Below are positions 26,206 through 34,660 of a stretch of DNA of 64,000 nt, piece after piece. The translations under genes and the position numbers were made by a program. Source of the DNA: Lachnoclostridium sp. An138 (lineage in GTDB: Bacteria; Bacillota; Clostridia; Lachnospirales; Lachnospiraceae); assembly GCF_002160765.1 (NCBI RefSeq), contig NZ_NFLF01000016.1, forward strand, positions 1 to 64,000, read 5' to 3'. The notes beneath the pieces were generated by a model. That model had not been told where the DNA came from, did not search any database, and worked only from the letters and a program-made list of their open reading frames with translations. The first letter of the stretch is position 1, and every line of letters starts with the position of its first letter.

Positions 26206-26248
26206 AAAAAGCTCCCTTTGATCCCGGCGGAACCAAAGGGAGCTTTTT
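26206..26248. terminator. bidirectional terminator
   Basis: AAAAAGCTCCCTTTG and CAAAGGGAGCTTTTT form a 15-bp stem with A/T runs on both sides. It serves the XRE gene (plus) and the Lit-like gene (minus). Confidence 0.9.
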
Positions 26249-26265
26249 GTCTCCAATTTTAATCA

Positions 26266-26901
26266 CTATTTTTCTTTTCTGCGCAGCTTCCGGTACACCA
26301 GTCCACAGACCACACTTCCCAGCACTACACATCCAAGAATCAGCAGCGCGCAGTGCATGAAAAACGTATCCGGCAGAATGTTGATAACCGGATCTGTCGC
26401 CGGATCAAAGATCCAGTAATCATTGTTAAAAGCAATATGGTGGAGGGTCACAAAAGCCCAGTCCCAGTTCACCGCCACAAAAAGCCCTATCACAGCCGGC
26501 AGGGCGACCGCCAGAATCGAGGTCAGCTTCAGGTACAGATATTCTTTCCGGCGGCTCATCAGCCAGATCCCGGCAGCGCTTATCAGCACTCCTCCGATGG
26601 CCATATATTTGAACAGATTGAAAATATCCTTTACTTCCTCAAAATGAATCCGTCCGGACTCTGACATGGCAAGACTGGGAAATTCCAGAGGATCGTCTCC
26701 AAAGGACAGATTGTAGTCTATCAGCACATCGTAGTTTTCCCTGATCATTTCCTCCGAATAGCCTGTTCTCTCCGGAATATTCAGCGCGTTTATATCAGCA
26801 TAATACAGGGGCCGGAAGGCCAGTGTAAATACAACCGACACCGAGATAATCGTCAGCGTCAGCACCAGAGCCATAAGTGTGTGAATCACTTTCTTTTTCA
26901 T
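26266..26901 (-). CDS. TIGR01906/DUF1461 membrane protein, Lit-like
   Basis: A 211-residue membrane protein. There are four hydrophobic helices (about 6-28, 98-116, 122-145, 183-203) and a conserved extracytoplasmic loop with NNDYWIFDPATDPVINILPD (159-178). The family includes Lit, the lipoprotein intramolecular transacylase of enterococci that makes lyso-form lipoproteins, in which conserved His residues are essential. Here His86 (RIHFEEVKDI) and His154/155 (VTLHHIAF) fit those places. Start at 26901 with GAGGAG. Function as Lit is inferred from family. Confidence 0.72.
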   Translation of the reverse strand: MKKKVIHTLMALVLTLTIISVSVVFTLAFRPLYYADINALNIPERTGYSEEMIRENYDVLIDYNLSFGDDPLEFPSLAMSESGRIHFEEVKDIFNLFKYMAIGGVLISAAGIWLMSRRKEYLYLKLTSILAVALPAVIGLFVAVNWDWAFVTLHHIAFNNDYWIFDPATDPVINILPDTFFMHCALLILGCVVLGSVVCGLVYRKLRRKEK

Positions 26902-26958
26902 AAATAATCTCCTCATTTCTTCCTGTGTATAGAATTTCTGCCTGAGCACAATATTTCT

Positions 26959-26981
26959 GCCTGCCGGAAATTCCGGCAGGC
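26959..26981. repeat. GC-rich hairpin after the Rpn-family gene
   Basis: GCCTGCCGGAA and TTCCGGCAGGC form an almost perfect palindrome, about 40 nt after the Rpn gene stop. No T-run follows on the minus strand. Confidence 0.5.
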
Positions 26982-27021
26982 AACAGACATCAAACGTACG
27001 TTTCTCTCTTCACTCCAATGC

Positions 27022-28122
27022 TCAAAGTCCGGCCTGCTCCTGGAACTGCTCTACGCTTTCTGCCTTTGCAGCCAGCTTCAGCCATATTCCAAGTTTCTCC
27101 ATATCTGCAGTTCCCATAATCATATCCTGCAACTCCTGCGGCACTGTTCCCAGTTCCAGAAGCAGCTCCAGAACAGCTTCCGCTTTACCTTCGGCTTTAC
27201 CCTCAGCCCGGCTTGCCCTTCGTGTTTCCTGCACATCATATGCCTCAAAACTGTCAAACAGCATCTGAAATTCGCCTCCTCTAATCTGATCCGTAAACTG
27301 CTCCACTTCCTTGCGGGGCACATTCAGGCGGTACAGAAAGACGGCTATGATTTTCCCAATCAGCTCCAGCAGGTACCGGGGTGTCTTCTCTGAGAGCTCC
27401 TCGAAATATTCCTGCGGGATTCCTTTCAGATTTTTAAAGTCCGCAGAACTCCGGAGCTTATTGATCAGCATAATCAGCGACAGCTCGTCTTTCTTTTCTA
27501 TCAGTTCCTCGTTTGTATAAGAAGCCACAGGCACTACCACATACTCAAAATCCGGTATGTACCGCCCCAGCACATTGTTTAAATACACCCTGTCTTTAAA
27601 ATTCCGGGCCGCTGTCCACCTGTCTGTCCCTTCATAATATACAACCGGCAGAATCGGCGGATAACAGAATTCTTTTGTGTGGGTAACTCCCGGCTTCTTC
27701 TTTTCCTGTTCGCTTTCGTAATCTGTCAGCACCATGACAATATAGCGCAGCAGCTTAAACGCCATATCATAATGCACCTTTGACTGATGCTCCACAATGG
27801 CAATCAGAAACAGCTCGCAGTCCTTCAGACGCACCTTTTTCACAGAGTCTGAATCACGCCCCTCCTGCCACATGGGCAGAAAGCGTTCCGAAATATCTTC
27901 AATATCCTCCGGCTGCACGTCCCTGAGAAGTTCGATATTCGTATAGCCCCGCAGAAACTGCGCGCATAGAATCGGATCATCAAAGATAAGCTTTGCGCCA
28001 TTGTCGTGGGCTTTGGTGTTATTCACAGTGTGCTTCCCCGTACTGCTTACCGCGGGATTCCCTGCGTCGTTGAACGCACCTGCCGCAGTGCCGTCTTTTG
28101 TAATATCCTGTCTGCTTTCCAT
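27022..28122 (-). CDS. Rpn-family PD-(D/E)XK nuclease / transposase-like protein
   Basis: A 366-residue member of the recombination-promoting nuclease (Rpn, PDDEXK_2/transposase_31-like) family. The nuclease core shows DIEDISERFLPMW, then LFLIAIVEHQSKV with Glu111 and Gln113 in the E-x-Q place, and RYIVMVLTDYE. PPILPVVYYEGTDRWTAARN is also typical. The C-terminus carries an AEGKAEGKAE repeat and a helical tail, common in these proteins. Rpn proteins promote RecA-independent recombination in E. coli. The gene stands alone with a good ribosome site (AAGGAGGA). Copies usually occur several times per genome in Lachnospiraceae. Confidence 0.85.
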   Translation of the reverse strand: MESRQDITKDGTAAGAFNDAGNPAVSSTGKHTVNNTKAHDNGAKLIFDDPILCAQFLRGYTNIELLRDVQPEDIEDISERFLPMWQEGRDSDSVKKVRLKDCELFLIAIVEHQSKVHYDMAFKLLRYIVMVLTDYESEQEKKKPGVTHTKEFCYPPILPVVYYEGTDRWTAARNFKDRVYLNNVLGRYIPDFEYVVVPVASYTNEELIEKKDELSLIMLINKLRSSADFKNLKGIPQEYFEELSEKTPRYLLELIGKIIAVFLYRLNVPRKEVEQFTDQIRGGEFQMLFDSFEAYDVQETRRASRAEGKAEGKAEAVLELLLELGTVPQELQDMIMGTADMEKLGIWLKLAAKAESVEQFQEQAGL

Positions 28123-28313
28123 AACTTTTCCTCCTTTTCCCGGAGATATGAAAAGCGGACTCGTCTGCTGATTTTATTATAACACTAGAGAATGACAAAG
28201 AAAATCCCTTTTCATATTCCGTATATTTTGTCTGATTGTTACAATTTCATGGCTCCTGTCTGGGGATTATGATTTTCTGAATCGAAAATCCGGGAATTTT
28301 TGCTTTTGTAAAG

Positions 28314-28354
28314 CTGAAATCGACAGCCGGATAAAACTCAGCTGTCGATTTCAG
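28314..28354. terminator. terminator of the Gld-like ABC operon
   Basis: CTGAAATCGACAGC and GCTGTCGATTTCAG form a 14-bp stem, 34 nt after the DUF4340 gene stop. The minus-strand tail is TTTACAAAAG, only moderately T-rich. The rest of the 28123-28387 gap has a TATAAT at about 28176 (minus) that may belong to the Rpn gene promoter, and nothing else clear. Confidence 0.7.
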
Positions 28355-28387
28355 TTTACATAATCTGTTGATAAATGTCAAGAAAAT

Positions 28388-29086
28388 TTACTCGCCGGAA
28401 ACTGTTTCCTCTTCCACAGACGATTCTTCAGCGCTCTCACTGCTTTCCTCTTCCGATGAATCGCTGCTGCTCTCGGCACTTTCTTCTTCCGCTGATGCGT
28501 CTTCACTGCTCTCCGCGCTTTCTTCTGAGGAGGCATCCTCTTCTTCCTCTTCTTCAGCCTCCAGATCGGAAAGCTGGCAGTCAAAGGCTGTCGCCAGATA
28601 GCTGTCTCCTGTATAAATACTGCCGCTTTCAGAGGTCATAAAATACAGATTTCCGTCTGAAGAATCATTTCCCAGGTAGACGGTAATTTCCTGGCCATCC
28701 TGAAGCGTAATCGAGATTGTGATAACCGGTTCCGCAAGGCCGTAGGCTTCCAGATCCTCCTGCTCTCCCAAATCGCGGACTGCGGTCAGCGGATTCAGCC
28801 GGTTGAAGAGCGCGCTCATGGAATCCTGATTCAGCTGGAAAGCCGGATCGTCTTCGCTGGTCCAGGTCTCCCCGTCATAGGCAAACTGAAGCGTGCCGTA
28901 GGAATTCTCCAGCCGCACCGTGCTGATATCCTCTCGCTCGATTTCCAGGACCGTGATTTCTTCTGTCTCTTCCTCCACATCCTCCCCGTTAAAGTCCGCT
29001 CTGAGCACCAGTACATAGGTCACCGCCAGAACCGCAAGCAACAGAACCGCCGCAATCATCCGGGTTCGTTTTTTCTTTTTTGTCAT
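28388..29086 (-). CDS. DUF4340 protein with acidic Ser/Glu tail
   Basis: A 232-residue protein with one N-terminal membrane helix (about 10-28) and an extracytoplasmic beta-rich DUF4340-type domain (about 45-185). The last 55 residues are almost only Glu, Ser, Ala and Asp. DUF4340 proteins occur next to GldG-like ABC permeases, as here; their role is not known. The ATG overlaps the upstream stop as TAATG. It is the last gene of a three-gene operon. Confidence 0.8.
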   Translation of the reverse strand: MTKKKKRTRMIAAVLLLAVLAVTYVLVLRADFNGEDVEEETEEITVLEIEREDISTVRLENSYGTLQFAYDGETWTSEDDPAFQLNQDSMSALFNRLNPLTAVRDLGEQEDLEAYGLAEPVITISITLQDGQEITVYLGNDSSDGNLYFMTSESGSIYTGDSYLATAFDCQLSDLEAEEEEEEDASSEESAESSEDASAEEESAESSSDSSEEESSESAEESSVEEETVSGE

Positions 29087-31197
29087 TATCGTTTCCTCCT
29101 CTGGAACCAGATCACGCCGCCCAGGCACAGCAGAAACAGCGGTATGATAATAACTGTAAGCAGTCCCCAGAAAATTGCGGAACCGGCTGTGACAGTCAGG
29201 TAAGAAACTGCCAGGCTTTTCGCTTCGATAGATACCGTGCTTTCATGATCCACAAGCTGGCTCAACACATTCATAAACAGCGTGCTGTTGCCGCCGGATA
29301 CCATGCTGTCCACCTGCTCGTCAAGAAGTGTCTCCGATGAGAATACCACCAGCTTAGCTTCTGTTCCCGCTTCCTCGTCAATCGTTTTCGTTACAACTGC
29401 GGCAAGATCAAAGGGGCCGGCGATATCGCCTTCCTCCATTTCCAGATTTTCCGACTCCAGGTTCACCTTGGAGTAAGCCTCCGAAGAAGTGGTCAGCAGA
29501 CTCTCATATGTCAGTCCGTCATCCGTCTCTTCTTCATCCTCACTGCTGCTTTCTGCCGCCGTTTCCGTCAGTCCTTCCGCAAACGCCATCATGACATAAC
29601 GGGAGCTTACATCTGACGTATAATCCGAATAATTAATATTGGGAAGCAGATAATATGGATAATTGGTCAGATGGTGATCGCTGCTGCCTTCCAGCACAAG
29701 ACCCTCCGCCACGGAAATTCCGTACTCCTCCAGAAGCGAATCCAGATTAGGCGTCTCCTGATCTGTGTAGCCGCGCAGGTAAATGACCCGGCCGCCCTGA
29801 TCCATATAATCAGTTATCTTGTTTTTCTCATCCTCGGAAATATCCGAAAGCGGGCCGTAAATCAGAAGAACCGCCGCGTCCTCCGGCACCGCGTCATTAG
29901 TCAGAAGGCTCAGGGACTGAACCTCTATGTTTTCCTTCTCTATTGAAGAAGTCAGGGAGGAACCCAGCGCAGCCTCGTCATGTCCCTCCAATGTATAAAG
30001 AACAGGTATTTCCTCTGCCGTCACATAATCAATGGCGCTTGTGATCTGTCCCTCCCCGTCAAAGGAGTCCAGGCTGCTGCTGTAGGTAGAATAATCCATG
30101 GAATACTGATAGATATCATAATAGTCCACCGCCTTGGAACGTTCCTGTCCCACTACCAGCACGCTGTTTTCCGACAGGCTCTCATCGGTATACTGAGACA
30201 CAAAATTCGGATACAGCACCGGGTCCCGGGTCTCTACGGTGATATGAGAAGAAAGTCCTTCATATCTCTCCAGAAGCTCCAGAAGCGTAGAGTCCTCGCC
30301 GCCCTGCTGGGCGATCAGGTAAAGGGTCACGTCCTCGTCAAGATTGGCCAGAATTTCTGCGGTCTGCTCTCCCGTGGTAAAAAGCTGCTGATCGCTGACG
30401 TCATATTTCAGATACTGTGAGGGCAGATGATTCGCAATCAGATTCACCAGCACCACCGCTATACAGGCAAAAGCCGACATACTGGCACGGTAAGTCCCAT
30501 GCTTTTTATAGAGCAGCTGGACTGTCAGGAACAGGAACAAAAGCACTGCCGTGACATAATAGACTATGCCTGTCATGTCGAAAATGCCCTGTACAAAATT
30601 GATAAAGGGCTGGTAAATGCAGATGGCTGAAAGAATATCCGCCAGAATTCCTCCCGCTCCAATCAGGCTGGAGATACTCACAGACATATTCAGGAAAAAG
30701 AGCACGCCAAAGGTCAGAACCGCCGCAATCACCTGGCTCTCTGTCACAGCGGACAGAAACAGGCCGATAGCCAGGCAGGCCGCTCCAAACAGCGTGTATC
30801 CCAGAATCGACGTGTAGGCCATAGGCAGGGAAACACTGCCGAACTGAAGCAGAATCAGCGGATACAGGCATAGAATCAGCATGGGAATCAGGAAGATCGT
30901 GAGCATAGCCAGATACTTTCCCGCCACCACCTTCCAGATCTGCACCGGAGCCGTCAAAAGAAGCTGATCCGTCTTCTGACGCTTTTCCTCTGCCATACTC
31001 CGCATTGTCAGGATCGGAACCACAATAAGCAGAACAAAATACACTGACGACAGAACCACGCCAAAGACCGGGTAGCCGCCCAGCAGACAGTCCGCCACAT
31101 AATACAGGCTGGCTACCGCCAGGAGCACCGCCATGAAAATATATCCTGTCATGGAGGTCAGATAGGCCCGCACTTCCTTTCTATAAATCGCCCGCAT
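29086..31197 (-). CDS. GldF-GldG-type fused ABC permease and auxiliary domain
   Basis: A 703-residue membrane protein. The first 250 residues form an ABC-2 permease with six helices (GldF-like). A seventh helix follows, then an extracytoplasmic region (about 270-670) of the ABC_transp_aux/GldG type with LYLIAQQGGEDSTLLELLERY and VIYLRGYTDQE. A final helix lies near the C-terminus. A negatively charged insert (AAESSSEDEEETDD) is at about 560. In Bacteroidetes these parts serve gliding; in clostridia the substrate is unknown. It overlaps the ATPase gene by 17 bp. Confidence 0.85.
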   Translation of the reverse strand: MRAIYRKEVRAYLTSMTGYIFMAVLLAVASLYYVADCLLGGYPVFGVVLSSVYFVLLIVVPILTMRSMAEEKRQKTDQLLLTAPVQIWKVVAGKYLAMLTIFLIPMLILCLYPLILLQFGSVSLPMAYTSILGYTLFGAACLAIGLFLSAVTESQVIAAVLTFGVLFFLNMSVSISSLIGAGGILADILSAICIYQPFINFVQGIFDMTGIVYYVTAVLLFLFLTVQLLYKKHGTYRASMSAFACIAVVLVNLIANHLPSQYLKYDVSDQQLFTTGEQTAEILANLDEDVTLYLIAQQGGEDSTLLELLERYEGLSSHITVETRDPVLYPNFVSQYTDESLSENSVLVVGQERSKAVDYYDIYQYSMDYSTYSSSLDSFDGEGQITSAIDYVTAEEIPVLYTLEGHDEAALGSSLTSSIEKENIEVQSLSLLTNDAVPEDAAVLLIYGPLSDISEDEKNKITDYMDQGGRVIYLRGYTDQETPNLDSLLEEYGISVAEGLVLEGSSDHHLTNYPYYLLPNINYSDYTSDVSSRYVMMAFAEGLTETAAESSSEDEEETDDGLTYESLLTTSSEAYSKVNLESENLEMEEGDIAGPFDLAAVVTKTIDEEAGTEAKLVVFSSETLLDEQVDSMVSGGNSTLFMNVLSQLVDHESTVSIEAKSLAVSYLTVTAGSAIFWGLLTVIIIPLFLLCLGGVIWFQRRKR

Positions 31198-32173
31198 TCC
31201 GCTCTTCCTCCTCTCCGTTTTTATTTTCTTCCGCAGCCGCGCCGCCGGCTGCCGCCACTTCCGCTGTCGTCTCTTCTGCAGCTGTCTCTTCTGTCTCTGT
31301 TTCCTCCATCTCTGTTTCTTCTGTTTCTTCTGTCTCTTCTGTCTCTGCCGTCTCCGGATCTCCCGAGGTCAGCTCCAGGAACACATCCTCCAGAGAGGCT
31401 GCCGCCGTCTTAATCTCAAGTCCCTTCACCTTTTTCAAGAGCTCTCTCGCTTTCTCACAGGCCTCCCGGCTTCCGCGAATCTGAAGCTCCATCATATCCG
31501 AATTCTTCATATAATGCCCCAGGTTTTCCGGGGTATCGCTGGCCACCAGCTTTCCATGGGAAATAATCATCACATGATCACAGATGCTTGTGATCTCCGA
31601 AAGAATATGTGAGCTTAAGATAACCGTATGCTTTTTCCCAAGAGAACGGATCAGCTCACGAATCTCTATAATCTGTTTGGGATCAAGACCCACCATAGGC
31701 TCATCCAATATCAGAACCTCCGGGTCTCCCAGAAGGGCCTGGGCAAGGCCCACTCTCTGCCGGTATCCCTTGGACAGATGGCGTATCAGTCTGTCCTGCA
31801 TTTCCCGAATCTGCGTCCGCCCCATCACCTTGTCAATTTCAGCGCCCCTCTTATCCTTTGATATTCCTTTCAGCTCTGCCGCAAATTCCAGATATTCCAG
31901 CGGCGTCATATCCAGATACAGCGGCGGAATCTCCGGAAGGTATCCTATGCACCTGCGTGCCTCCATGGGTTCCTCCGAAACATCGTGTCCATTGATGACG
32001 ATCTGTCCCTCTGACGCGGCCAGATAACCGGTCAGCATATTCATGGTCGTAGTCTTTCCGGCGCCATTTGGCCCCAGAAACCCATATATCTGGCCCTTTT
32101 TCACACGAAAGCTCAGGTGATCCACAGCCACATGCTTTCCATACCGTTTCACCAGGTCTTTGACCTCTATCAC
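31181..32173 (-). CDS. ABC transporter ATP-binding protein with acidic C-terminal tail
   Basis: A 330-residue ABC ATPase of the ABC-2/Gld class. Walker A is GPNGAGKTTTMN (about 38-49), the signature-like segment is LSKGYRQRVGLAQ, and Walker B is VLILDEPMVGLD. After the ATPase domain comes an unusual tail of about 50 residues built of (E)TEE repeats then an Ala-rich stretch. A GTG start with GGAGGAAAAG is preferred; upstream in-frame codons lack a ribosome site. It energises the permease encoded next. Confidence 0.88.
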   Translation of the reverse strand: MIEVKDLVKRYGKHVAVDHLSFRVKKGQIYGFLGPNGAGKTTTMNMLTGYLAASEGQIVINGHDVSEEPMEARRCIGYLPEIPPLYLDMTPLEYLEFAAELKGISKDKRGAEIDKVMGRTQIREMQDRLIRHLSKGYRQRVGLAQALLGDPEVLILDEPMVGLDPKQIIEIRELIRSLGKKHTVILSSHILSEITSICDHVMIISHGKLVASDTPENLGHYMKNSDMMELQIRGSREACEKARELLKKVKGLEIKTAAASLEDVFLELTSGDPETAETEETEETEETEMEETETEETAAEETTAEVAAAGGAAAEENKNGEEEERNAGDL

Positions 32174-32265
32174 ATTCTTTTCCTCCTTCTGGCAGACTGT
32201 TTTTCCGTTCCGGCGTTTCCCTGCCCTGCGGTTCCAGAGCACATCCCCCTGCCAACTCAGGGTAA

Positions 32266-32345
32266 GTCAAATACCCCGATGTAAAATCGGGGTATTTGAC
32301 CCTCGCGGCGTTCGCCAAATGGACGCGCGAGCGCGTCCGCTTGGC
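32266..32345. repeat. two adjacent perfect hairpins, REP-like
   Basis: The first is GTCAAATACCCCGAT-N5-ATCGGGGTATTTGAC (32266-32300), a perfect 15-bp stem. The second is GCCAAATGGACGCG-N4-CGCGTCCGCTTGGC (32314-32345), with one mismatch. They lie in a non-coding gap upstream of the Gld-like ABC operon and have no T-run, so they look like an intergenic repeat element rather than a terminator. Nothing else is seen in the gap apart from the dapB terminator. Confidence 0.7.
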
Positions 32346-32362
32346 TCACTGCACGCGGGAAT

Positions 32363-32413
32363 AAAAAAGGAATACTCCAGACAGACTGCGTAATCTATCT
32401 AAGAATATTCCTC
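32363..32413 (-). terminator. intrinsic terminator after dapB
   Basis: Minus-strand AGGAATATTC and GGAGTATTCCT arms enclose AGATAGATT/AGTCTGTCT pairing; TTTTTTATT follows. Confidence 0.78.
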
Positions 32414-32466
32414 TTTTGTGTATTTTCTGAAATCATTATGTGATTTTTCTGTGAAAGTTCTGTGTT

Positions 32467-33222
32467 CTACCCGATCACATCGCTCATATCATAGCGTCCC
32501 GCCGGCTTTCCTGCCAGGAACTTGGCCGCCTGGATGGCCCCCTTGCCAAAGACTGCCCGCGAATAAGCTCTGTGCTCAAAGGTAACCACCTCATCGGTAC
32601 CCGCGAAAATAACGTCGTGATCTCCCACGATTGTACCGCCCCGGACAGCTGAGATTCCCAGTTCGCGGCTGTCCCGTTTCTGGCGTACCTGGCTTCTGTC
32701 ATAAACATAAGTATAGACGCCGCCGGAAGCCTCATTGATGGCATCCGCCAGGGCGAGAGCCGTGCCGCTGGGCGCGTCCACCTTCTGGTTGTGATGCTTT
32801 TCCACAATCTCAATGTCAAAGCCCGCGGCTGCCAGCGTGGGAGCCGCTTCTTTCAGAATCTTCAGAAGAAGATTGATTCCCACGGACATATTGGCGGATT
32901 TCAGTACCGCCGTCTCTTTGGCCGCCTCTTCGACTTTTTTCAGCTGCTCTTCCGAAAGGCCTGTCGTGCAGAGCACCACAGGAGTCCTGTTCTCCACACA
33001 CCAGGCAAGCAGCGCGTCCACTGCTCCGGCGTTGGAAAAATCAATCACCACATCTGCCTTTACGTCACAGTCCTCAATTTTTGAAAAGACCGGAAACGGA
33101 TTCTCCCGGCCTGTGTACGCGTCCACGCCTGCCACAATCCTGGCGTCCGCGTCATTCTCCAGAAGTCCCGCGATCATCTGTCCCATACGGCCGTTGCAGC
33201 CGTGAAGCAGAATATCTGTCAT
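32467..33222 (-). CDS. dapB: 4-hydroxy-tetrahydrodipicolinate reductase
   Basis: Second dedicated step of lysine and diaminopimelate synthesis: NAD(P)H reduction of the DapA product. The 251-residue protein has the N-terminal nucleotide motif HGCNGRMGQMI (about 7-17, G-x-x-G-x-M-G form). The catalytic signature is EKHHNQKVDAPSGTA (about 139-153), with the two His and the Lys. It starts 1 nt after dapA and shares the lysine-riboswitch transcript. Confidence 0.96.
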   Translation of the reverse strand: MTDILLHGCNGRMGQMIAGLLENDADARIVAGVDAYTGRENPFPVFSKIEDCDVKADVVIDFSNAGAVDALLAWCVENRTPVVLCTTGLSEEQLKKVEEAAKETAVLKSANMSVGINLLLKILKEAAPTLAAAGFDIEIVEKHHNQKVDAPSGTALALADAINEASGGVYTYVYDRSQVRQKRDSRELGISAVRGGTIVGDHDVIFAGTDEVVTFEHRAYSRAVFGKGAIQAAKFLAGKPAGRYDMSDVIG

Positions 33223-33223
33223 T

Positions 33224-34114
33224 TTATTTCACCTCAATTCCAAAATCAATCATAGCCTTCTTCAGTTTTTCTTTATGCTCCGGCTCCATCTCCGTAAGCG
33301 GCATTCTCAAAGGTCCCGCTTCCCAGCCAAGCATATTCATGGCCGCCTTTACGGGAATGGGATTTACCTCGCAGAAAAGCGCGTCCACAAGAGGAAGGGC
33401 CTTCAGCTGAATCTCGCGGCTGCCCGCCACGTCGCCCTCCAGAAATTTCATAACCATGTCGTGGGTCTGCCGGGGAGCCACATTGGACAGCACGGAAATC
33501 ACGCCAAGTCCGCCAAGAGACAGGATCGGAACTACCTGATCGTCATTTCCGGAATAAAGCTCAATCTGGCCGTCTGTAAGCCGCATCAGTTTCGCCACCT
33601 GTGAAATGTTCCCGCTGGCTTCCTTGATGCCAACAATATTTTTCACGTTTTTCACCAGATGCGCCGCCGTCTCCGGGAGGATATTGCATCCCGTCCGGGA
33701 AGGCACATTGTACATGATAATCGGAAGATTTACCGACTCCGCAATGGCCGTATAGTGGGCAATCAAACCTTTCTGGGTCGCCTTGTTGTAATAGGGCGTC
33801 ACAATCAGAAGGGCGTCCGCTCCATATTTCTCCGCCTCCGTAGACAGATAGATGGCAGTCTCCGTACAGTTGGAACCGGTTCCCGCGATAACCGGCACGC
33901 GGCCCGCCACATGCTCAATCGTAAAACGGATAGCTTCCAGATGCTCCTCGTGTGTCAGTGTGGACGACTCGCCCGTCGTTCCGCAGATGACAATGGCATC
34001 CGTATGATTTGCTATCTGATCATCCAGTATCTCTGCCAGCTTCGGATAATTGATTTCCCCGTTCTCCTGAAACGGCGTAATAATTGCTACCGCTGCTCCC
34101 TTGAAAATAGACAT
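33224..34114 (-). CDS. dapA: 4-hydroxy-tetrahydrodipicolinate synthase
   Basis: Condenses pyruvate with aspartate semialdehyde at the entry to the diaminopimelate/lysine pathway. The 296-residue TIM barrel has VICGTTGESSTLTHEEH (about 42-58). Tyr in MYNVPSRTG (about 134-142) and the Schiff-base Lys in VGIKEASGN (about 159-167) are in place. AAGGAGGAAG precedes the ATG. It lies downstream of a lysine riboswitch and a repeat-bearing leader and is followed by dapB. Confidence 0.97.
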   Translation of the reverse strand: MSIFKGAAVAIITPFQENGEINYPKLAEILDDQIANHTDAIVICGTTGESSTLTHEEHLEAIRFTIEHVAGRVPVIAGTGSNCTETAIYLSTEAEKYGADALLIVTPYYNKATQKGLIAHYTAIAESVNLPIIMYNVPSRTGCNILPETAAHLVKNVKNIVGIKEASGNISQVAKLMRLTDGQIELYSGNDDQVVPILSLGGLGVISVLSNVAPRQTHDMVMKFLEGDVAGSREIQLKALPLVDALFCEVNPIPVKAAMNMLGWEAGPLRMPLTEMEPEHKEKLKKAMIDFGIEVK

Positions 34115-34161
34115 AACTCTTCCTCCTTGTCCACCGCCTCTGCGGATATCCTGTGCAAAAA

Positions 34162-34350
34162 TCTTTCGCAGGTCTCATTACTCTGCCCCAGGGGGCCTTC
34201 TCTTCCCCTTTTCAGCCATGAGCCCTGCACAGCCGGATTTTAAGAAAATCCGGCTCGCGGGCTTCGCCCTATGAAATCCTCCGGACAGTCCCCCTCTGTG
34301 AGCCAGCTCACCCGGAGGAACTGTCCGGAGTCTTTCGCAGGTCTCATTAC
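34162..34350. repeat. 20-bp direct repeats flanking a 149-bp hairpin-rich segment in the dapA leader
   Basis: TCTTTCGCAGGTCTCATTAC occurs at 34162-34181 and again, identical, at 34331-34350. Between the copies are the hairpin AGCCGGATTTT/AAAATCCGGCT (34231-34255) and a long stem with CTCCGGACAG/CTGTCCGGAG arms (34279-34330). The segment lies between the riboswitch terminator and dapA, so it is part of the readthrough mRNA. It looks like a small insertion or a duplication. Confidence 0.8.
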
Positions 34351-34358
34351 CTTCGCGC

Positions 34359-34391
34359 AAAAAACGAGGCGTACTTTCTGAAGTACGCCCC
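34359..34391 (-). terminator. terminator of the lysine riboswitch
   Basis: Minus-strand GGCGTACTT-CAGA-AAGTACGCC, then TCGTTTTTTGCG. It is the expression platform: lysine binding favours this terminator and stops dapAB transcription. Confidence 0.92.
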
Positions 34392-34423
34392 AAAAGAATC
34401 AAATCCTTTATGCCTGTATTCTC

Positions 34424-34595
34424 TGGATAGCGCCCCATCAGAAACTGATGACAGTCATACCGTTCTTCACGGCATGCCCAAGAAACCGCCCGCAGGAAAC
34501 GACCTCTTTCGGCGTCAGCCCCTTTCCCTCTTCTTCGTCTATGCCTGCCATATCCGAAAAGGTACTCCTGGAAAACGCAACCTCTATCTCGCCTG
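34424..34595 (-). promoter_or_regulatory. lysine riboswitch aptamer
   Basis: On the minus strand the conserved lysine-aptamer elements appear in order: AGATAGAGGTTGCG, GAGTA, GAGGGAAAGGGG, CGCCGAAAG, CTTGGG, TGACTGTC and finally GGGGCGCTATC, which pairs with the 5' GATAG to close P1. Order, spacing and the downstream dapA-dapB genes agree. It should switch off diaminopimelate/lysine synthesis when lysine is plentiful. Confidence 0.94.
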
Positions 34596-34623
34596 TTATT
34601 CAGTTATCATATTACCTGTGTCC

Positions 34624-34652
34624 AGAATAACACAGCCTGTCTGCCTTGTCAA
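34624..34652 (-). promoter_or_regulatory. promoter of the lysine riboswitch-dapAB operon
   Basis: TTGACA (34647-34652), 17-nt spacer, TATTCT (34624-34629) on the minus strand. The start would be near 34617, just ahead of the aptamer. The -35 lies at the end of cobO. Confidence 0.82.
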
Positions 34653-34660
34653 CCAACGGC

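Noticed and set aside
28368-28601. Ser-rich plus-strand frame opposite the DUF4340 tail
   Set aside because: It is the complement of the low-complexity Glu/Ser coding repeat and has no independent support.
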